NCBI GenBank assembly: GCA_003154135.1
Contig: PMCN01000105.1
Location: forward strand, 1 to 7,908
DNA from: Acidimicrobiaceae bacterium
GTDB lineage: Bacteria; Actinomycetota; Acidimicrobiia; Acidimicrobiales; Ilumatobacteraceae
Direction of reading: 5' to 3'
DNA: 7,908 nucleotides
The translations under genes and the position numbers were made by a program. The notes below the pieces were generated by a model that was not told the DNA's origin, made no database searches, and worked only from the letters and a program-made list of their open reading frames with translations. Below, one piece after another: positions 5,524-7,908 of this stretch (position 1 is its first letter; every line of letters begins with the position of its first letter).

Positions 5524-6450
5524 ATGCGCAGTGCACGGCGACTCCGTCTGAGCAGCATGATCGCGGCCGCGATGCTGATGGCCGGGTGTGCCACCACGCG
5601 GAGCACGGCGCCCGACGTGACGCCGTCGTCGTCGGCGACCTCCACGTGCACGAGCACGACGATGCCGTCCACGACGAGCACCTCGTCGAGCAGCACGTCG
5701 AGCACCTCGTCGAGCGCCGTCGCGCCCACGACGGTGTCGCCCACGACCGTCTCGCCCACGACCGTTACGCGGACGACTGTTCCGCGTACGACGGTGCCGG
5801 CCACGACGACTCCGTCGGGCCCGTCGTCGGCGACGGTGTGGCGGCTCCCGACATCGCAGCACGTCGTCGCCATCACGTTCGACGCCGGCTCCGACCTCGG
5901 ATACACGCAGAGCGTGCTCGACACGCTGGCCGCGAAGGGCGTGGCGGCATCGTTCGGCATCACCGGGGCGTGGGCCGACGCCCATCCCGCCGAGGTGCGT
6001 CGCATGGCCGCCGAGGGCCACCAGGTGATCAACCACACGTACACGCATCACTCGTTCACCGGTGCGTCGGCGACCAACCCCATTCTCACCACGGCCGGCC
6101 GGCAGGCCGAACTGGCCAGGGCAGAGGCCACGTTGAGTGCCCTGATCGGCTGCTCGACGAAGCCGTTCTGGCGCCCTCCGTACGGCGACACGAATGCGAG
6201 CGTGCTGGCCGATGTCGGTGCCGCGGGCTACCGCTACACCATCATGTGGACGGTCGACAGCCAGGGCTGGAAGGGCCTGCCGGCCGCCGACATCGTCACC
6301 CGCGTGCTGTCGCTCGCCTCGCCCGGCGCCATCCTCGCCTTCCACGTCGGCTCCGCCTCGCAGGACGCCTTGGCGCTGGCCCAGATCATCGACGGTCTGC
6401 GCGCCCAGGGGTACACGTTCACGACGCTGGGTGACGCCTACGGGCTGTGA
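5524..6450 (+). CDS. Polysaccharide deacetylase (NodB domain) lipoprotein with Ser/Thr linker
   Basis: The product has 308 residues. A signal peptide ends in the lipobox-like LMAGC, with C22 as the probable lipidated residue, which would anchor the protein to the outer face of the membrane. Residues 23-104 form a Ser/Thr/Pro-rich linker with five TTV-x-x repeats (69-93). The NodB domain follows, with motif 1 TFDAGSD (118-124), motif 2 H171-TYT-H175, motif 3 RPPYG (217-221), motif 4 around D245-SQGW and motif 5 with H274 in LAFHVGS. The family removes N- or O-acetyl groups from peptidoglycan or other polysaccharides using a metal held by Asp-His-His. In motif 1 the usual second Asp is replaced by Ala, with D124 close by. 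The ATG at 5524 is chosen for its GGAGG six bases upstream and the complete lipobox; the frame open to 5368 has neither. Confidence 0.9.
   Translation: MRSARRLRLSSMIAAAMLMAGCATTRSTAPDVTPSSSATSTCTSTTMPSTTSTSSSSTSSTSSSAVAPTTVSPTTVSPTTVTRTTVPRTTVPATTTPSGPSSATVWRLPTSQHVVAITFDAGSDLGYTQSVLDTLAAKGVAASFGITGAWADAHPAEVRRMAAEGHQVINHTYTHHSFTGASATNPILTTAGRQAELARAEATLSALIGCSTKPFWRPPYGDTNASVLADVGAAGYRYTIMWTVDSQGWKGLPAADIVTRVLSLASPGAILAFHVGSASQDALALAQIIDGLRAQGYTFTTLGDAYGL
5728..5802 (+). repeat. Degenerate 15-bp tandem repeat coding for TTV-x-x units
   Basis: Five consecutive 15-base units of the form ACGACSGTN... encode TTVSP, TTVSP, TTVTR, TTVPR and TTVPA in the deacetylase linker. They stay in frame because the period is a multiple of three. 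Such linkers are typical of cell-wall-spanning, often glycosylated, actinobacterial surface proteins. Copy number may vary between strains. Confidence 0.7.
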
Positions 6451-6502
6451 CGTTCACGCCGAACTTTCACCTGCCCGACGGGCGCACGTCGACGGGCCGC
6501 CA

Positions 6503-6508
6503 TAGGGT
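6503..6508 (+). promoter_or_regulatory. Putative -10 element (TAGGGT) of the hemolysin III gene
   Basis: TAGGGT ends exactly 6 bases before the ATG at 6515, the same hexamer and distance as at the metallo-hydrolase gene. It could place the transcription start at the start codon. Alternatively, the AGGG within it is a ribosome binding site. No clear -35 is visible. Confidence 0.35.
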
Positions 6509-6514
6509 GATCGT

Positions 6515-7171
6515 ATGACCTCGTCGTCCGTCACTCCCGCGGAGGAACGCCCCTCGTGGCGCGGGTGGATGCACGTCGCGGCCTTCATCGCCTCCATCCC
6601 CGGCGGTGTGCTGCTCATCGTGTTCGCCACGTCGGCGTCGGCCCGCGTGGCCGCGTGCATCTACACCGCCAGCCTGCTGCTCGGCTTCGGCACGTCGGCC
6701 GGCTACCACCGCCTCGCCAAGCGCGAGCGCACGCAGCTGATCATGCAGCGCATGGACCACTCGATGATCTTCGTGCTCATCGCCGGCAGCTACACGCCCA
6801 TCTGCCTGCTCGGCCTGCCCACCGCATGGGGCATCCCGATGCTGTGCGTGGTCTGGTCCGGTGCGGCGCTCGGCATCTTCATGAAGCAGTTCGCGTTCGA
6901 GAAGCTGAAGCTGCTCGAGTACGCGCTGTACCCGATCCTCGGTTGGATCGTGGTCATCGCCATGCCGCAGATGCTGCGCGACATGACGGCGCTCGAGGTG
7001 TCGCTGCTCTTCGCCGGTGGCCTGCTCTACACGGTGGGCATCCCCGTGCTGGTGCGCGAGAAGCCCGATCCGTGGCCCGCCACCTTCGGGTACCACGAGA
7101 TCTGGCACACCTTCACGGTCGCCGCCGGTGCATGCCACTTCGCCGTCATCGGCCTCCTGGTCATGGGCTGA
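6515..7171 (+). CDS. Hemolysin III / PAQR-family membrane protein
   Basis: The product has 218 residues and about seven hydrophobic segments. The conserved family motifs are all visible. RGWMH is at 16-20. S61-xxx-H65 lies in TSAGYHR. D81-H82 lies in QRMDHSMIFVLIAGSYTP. H194-xxx-H198 lies in GYHEIWHTFTVAAGACHF. In the superfamily the Ser/His, Asp and HxxxH residues form a buried metal site, and members are suspected hydrolases acting on membrane lipids. The 'hemolysin' name comes from one founding protein and does not imply that this protein is a toxin. The gene lies 64 bases after the deacetylase gene and 43 bases before the lipoprotein gene on the same strand, so it may share a transcript with either. 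Length is typical for the family. The start at 6515 leaves a 14-residue polar N-terminus before the first conserved motif. Confidence 0.9.
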   Translation: MTSSSVTPAEERPSWRGWMHVAAFIASIPGGVLLIVFATSASARVAACIYTASLLLGFGTSAGYHRLAKRERTQLIMQRMDHSMIFVLIAGSYTPICLLGLPTAWGIPMLCVVWSGAALGIFMKQFAFEKLKLLEYALYPILGWIVVIAMPQMLRDMTALEVSLLFAGGLLYTVGIPVLVREKPDPWPATFGYHEIWHTFTVAAGACHFAVIGLLVMG

Positions 7172-7214
7172 GTGCCGCACCGCCCACAAGCGCTCGTGTG
7201 TGCGATCATGTGGT

Positions 7215-7772
7215 GTGCGGGTCCGAGCCTGGTTCGCGACGGGCGGCGTGCTGCTGGCCGGCTGCCTTGGAGGATCAGGTGCTGGCGCGCTGTCGACGAG
7301 TCCATGGCACGCGAGTGTCGCGATCGGTCATCCCACTGAAGTCGGGACGACCGTCGGGTTCAGCGGGCCGATGATGCTCATCAACACCAGCCATCGTGAC
7401 GCGACCATCGACGACGTCTCGCTGCAACACGTGGACGACGGCCTCACATTGGTCGGTTGGGTCCTGCACGACGTCGGCAAGCTGTCAACCGGTGTCGAAG
7501 AACCTTTCCCGCCCGCAGACGCACGTGCGCCGTCATCGCGGACGGTCCAGCCGTCTGTCACGCGGGAGAGCTCCACGGGCGCCCTCCTGGGCGACGTTGA
7601 ACTGGTCGTCGGCATCCAGATCACCTCGCCGGGCGCGTTGTCGGCCAACGGCGTACGCATCAGCTACACCGATGCCGATGGCCATCACACGATGCTCTTC
7701 GCCCTCACGATGGTGCTCTGCGCTCCGCGCTCGGACTACCCGGGCGGCTGTTCAGCCGACAAGCCCACCTGA
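7215..7772 (+). CDS. Putative lipoprotein of unknown function, 185 residues
   Basis: The GTG start at 7215 gives a short N-terminus, VRVRAWFATGGVLLAGC, with a textbook lipobox LLAGC and C17 as the lipidated residue. I chose it because upstream extension would run into the hemolysin III gene in another frame. The mature part is predicted to be beta-rich, with alternating hydrophobic stretches such as VGFSGPMMLINTS and LTLVGWVLHDVG and a conserved-looking VELVVGIQITSPGAL segment. This is compatible with a small beta-sandwich domain, but I do not recognise the family. Two cysteines near the C-terminus (in VLCAP and GGCSADK) could pair in the extracytoplasmic space. No ribosome binding site is evident; a GATCAT lies 5 bases before the GTG. 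Substrate and role are unknown. Confidence 0.7.
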   Translation: MRVRAWFATGGVLLAGCLGGSGAGALSTSPWHASVAIGHPTEVGTTVGFSGPMMLINTSHRDATIDDVSLQHVDDGLTLVGWVLHDVGKLSTGVEEPFPPADARAPSSRTVQPSVTRESSTGALLGDVELVVGIQITSPGALSANGVRISYTDADGHHTMLFALTMVLCAPRSDYPGGCSADKPT

Positions 7773-7820
7773 AGGGCCCCCCGTCCAGCGACCTGTTGGC
7801 AGTTCGGGACTCATGGTGTT

Positions 7821-7898
7821 GGGCGCGCTTCGTCCCATACTCGGGACGTCTCGCGCACACGGGCGGCGGATGTCCCGGAAGCGGGACGTTTCGCGCCC
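7821..7898. repeat. Structured intergenic repeat, three related copies
   Basis: CGGGACGTCTCGCGC (7842-7856) and CGGGACGTTTCGCGC (7882-7896) are direct copies 40 bases apart with one mismatch. GGGCGCGCTTCGTCCC (7821-7836) is a degenerate inverted copy. Two perfect hairpins result: CGTCCC-ATACTC-GGGACG (7831-7848) and GTCCCG-GAAG-CGGGAC (7872-7887). The 136 bases after the lipoprotein stop hold no supportable gene. The element resembles a dispersed palindromic repeat of the REP type, or strong 3'-end hairpins. It is cut by the right edge. Confidence 0.65.
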
Positions 7899-7908
7899 AT
7901 TCAACCCC

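Noticed and set aside
5323..6345. Minus-strand frame of 340 codons opposite the deacetylase
   Set aside because: It consists of Arg/Gly/His-rich low-complexity sequence mirroring the Ser/Thr linker and NodB domain, so it is a shadow.
6473..6483. GCCCG-A-CGGGC palindrome after the deacetylase as a terminator
   Set aside because: The loop is a single base and no T-run follows, so it is not a convincing intrinsic terminator.

Overview
The window is very GC-rich, densely coded DNA in which most genes are bounded by clear stops, with ATG and GTG starts. Three traits suggest a high-GC actinobacterium: the base composition, a SufC-type ATPase, and several genes with a TANNNT hexamer only 6-7 bases before the start codon, as in leaderless actinobacterial transcripts. 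The class Acidimicrobiia is my guess from overall style and is not proven here. No rRNA, tRNA, CRISPR array, transposase or phage gene was seen.

Left part (1-2507, all minus strand). Reading in the direction of transcription, there is a metallo-beta-lactamase-fold hydrolase (2507-1893), then an overlapping 138-residue protein of unknown function (1903-1487). A non-coding stretch of about 210 bases follows, holding palindromes and a six-copy 19-bp tandem array. Next come a membrane fatty-acid-desaturase-like protein (1277-312) and the N-terminal part of sufC (248 to the left edge).

Middle part (2613-5326). A secreted or membrane-anchored CAP-domain protein (+) converges on, and overlaps by 34 bases, a compact four-gene minus-strand operon. 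In transcription order the operon encodes a carboxylate-bridged diiron protein of the ferritin/R2/monooxygenase fold, an SCP2-like lipid-carrier-type protein, a 68-residue zinc-ribbon-like protein, and a ferredoxin with two 4Fe-4S motifs followed by a cysteine-rich zinc-ribbon-like tail. The gaps are 11 bp, 17 bp and a 4-bp ATGA overlap. I read this as a possible redox system: an oxygen-activating diiron enzyme, an electron-transfer protein, and a domain that could bind or present a hydrophobic substrate. The substrate is unknown. This is the most interesting part of the window.

Right part (5327-7908, plus strand). A divergent intergenic region with an inverted repeat leads to a lipoprotein polysaccharide deacetylase (NodB fold) with a long Ser/Thr linker. 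It is followed by a hemolysin III/PAQR-family membrane protein and a small GTG-started lipoprotein of unknown function. The last 136 bases hold no gene. They contain a short structured repeat present in two direct copies and one degenerate inverted copy, cut by the window edge.
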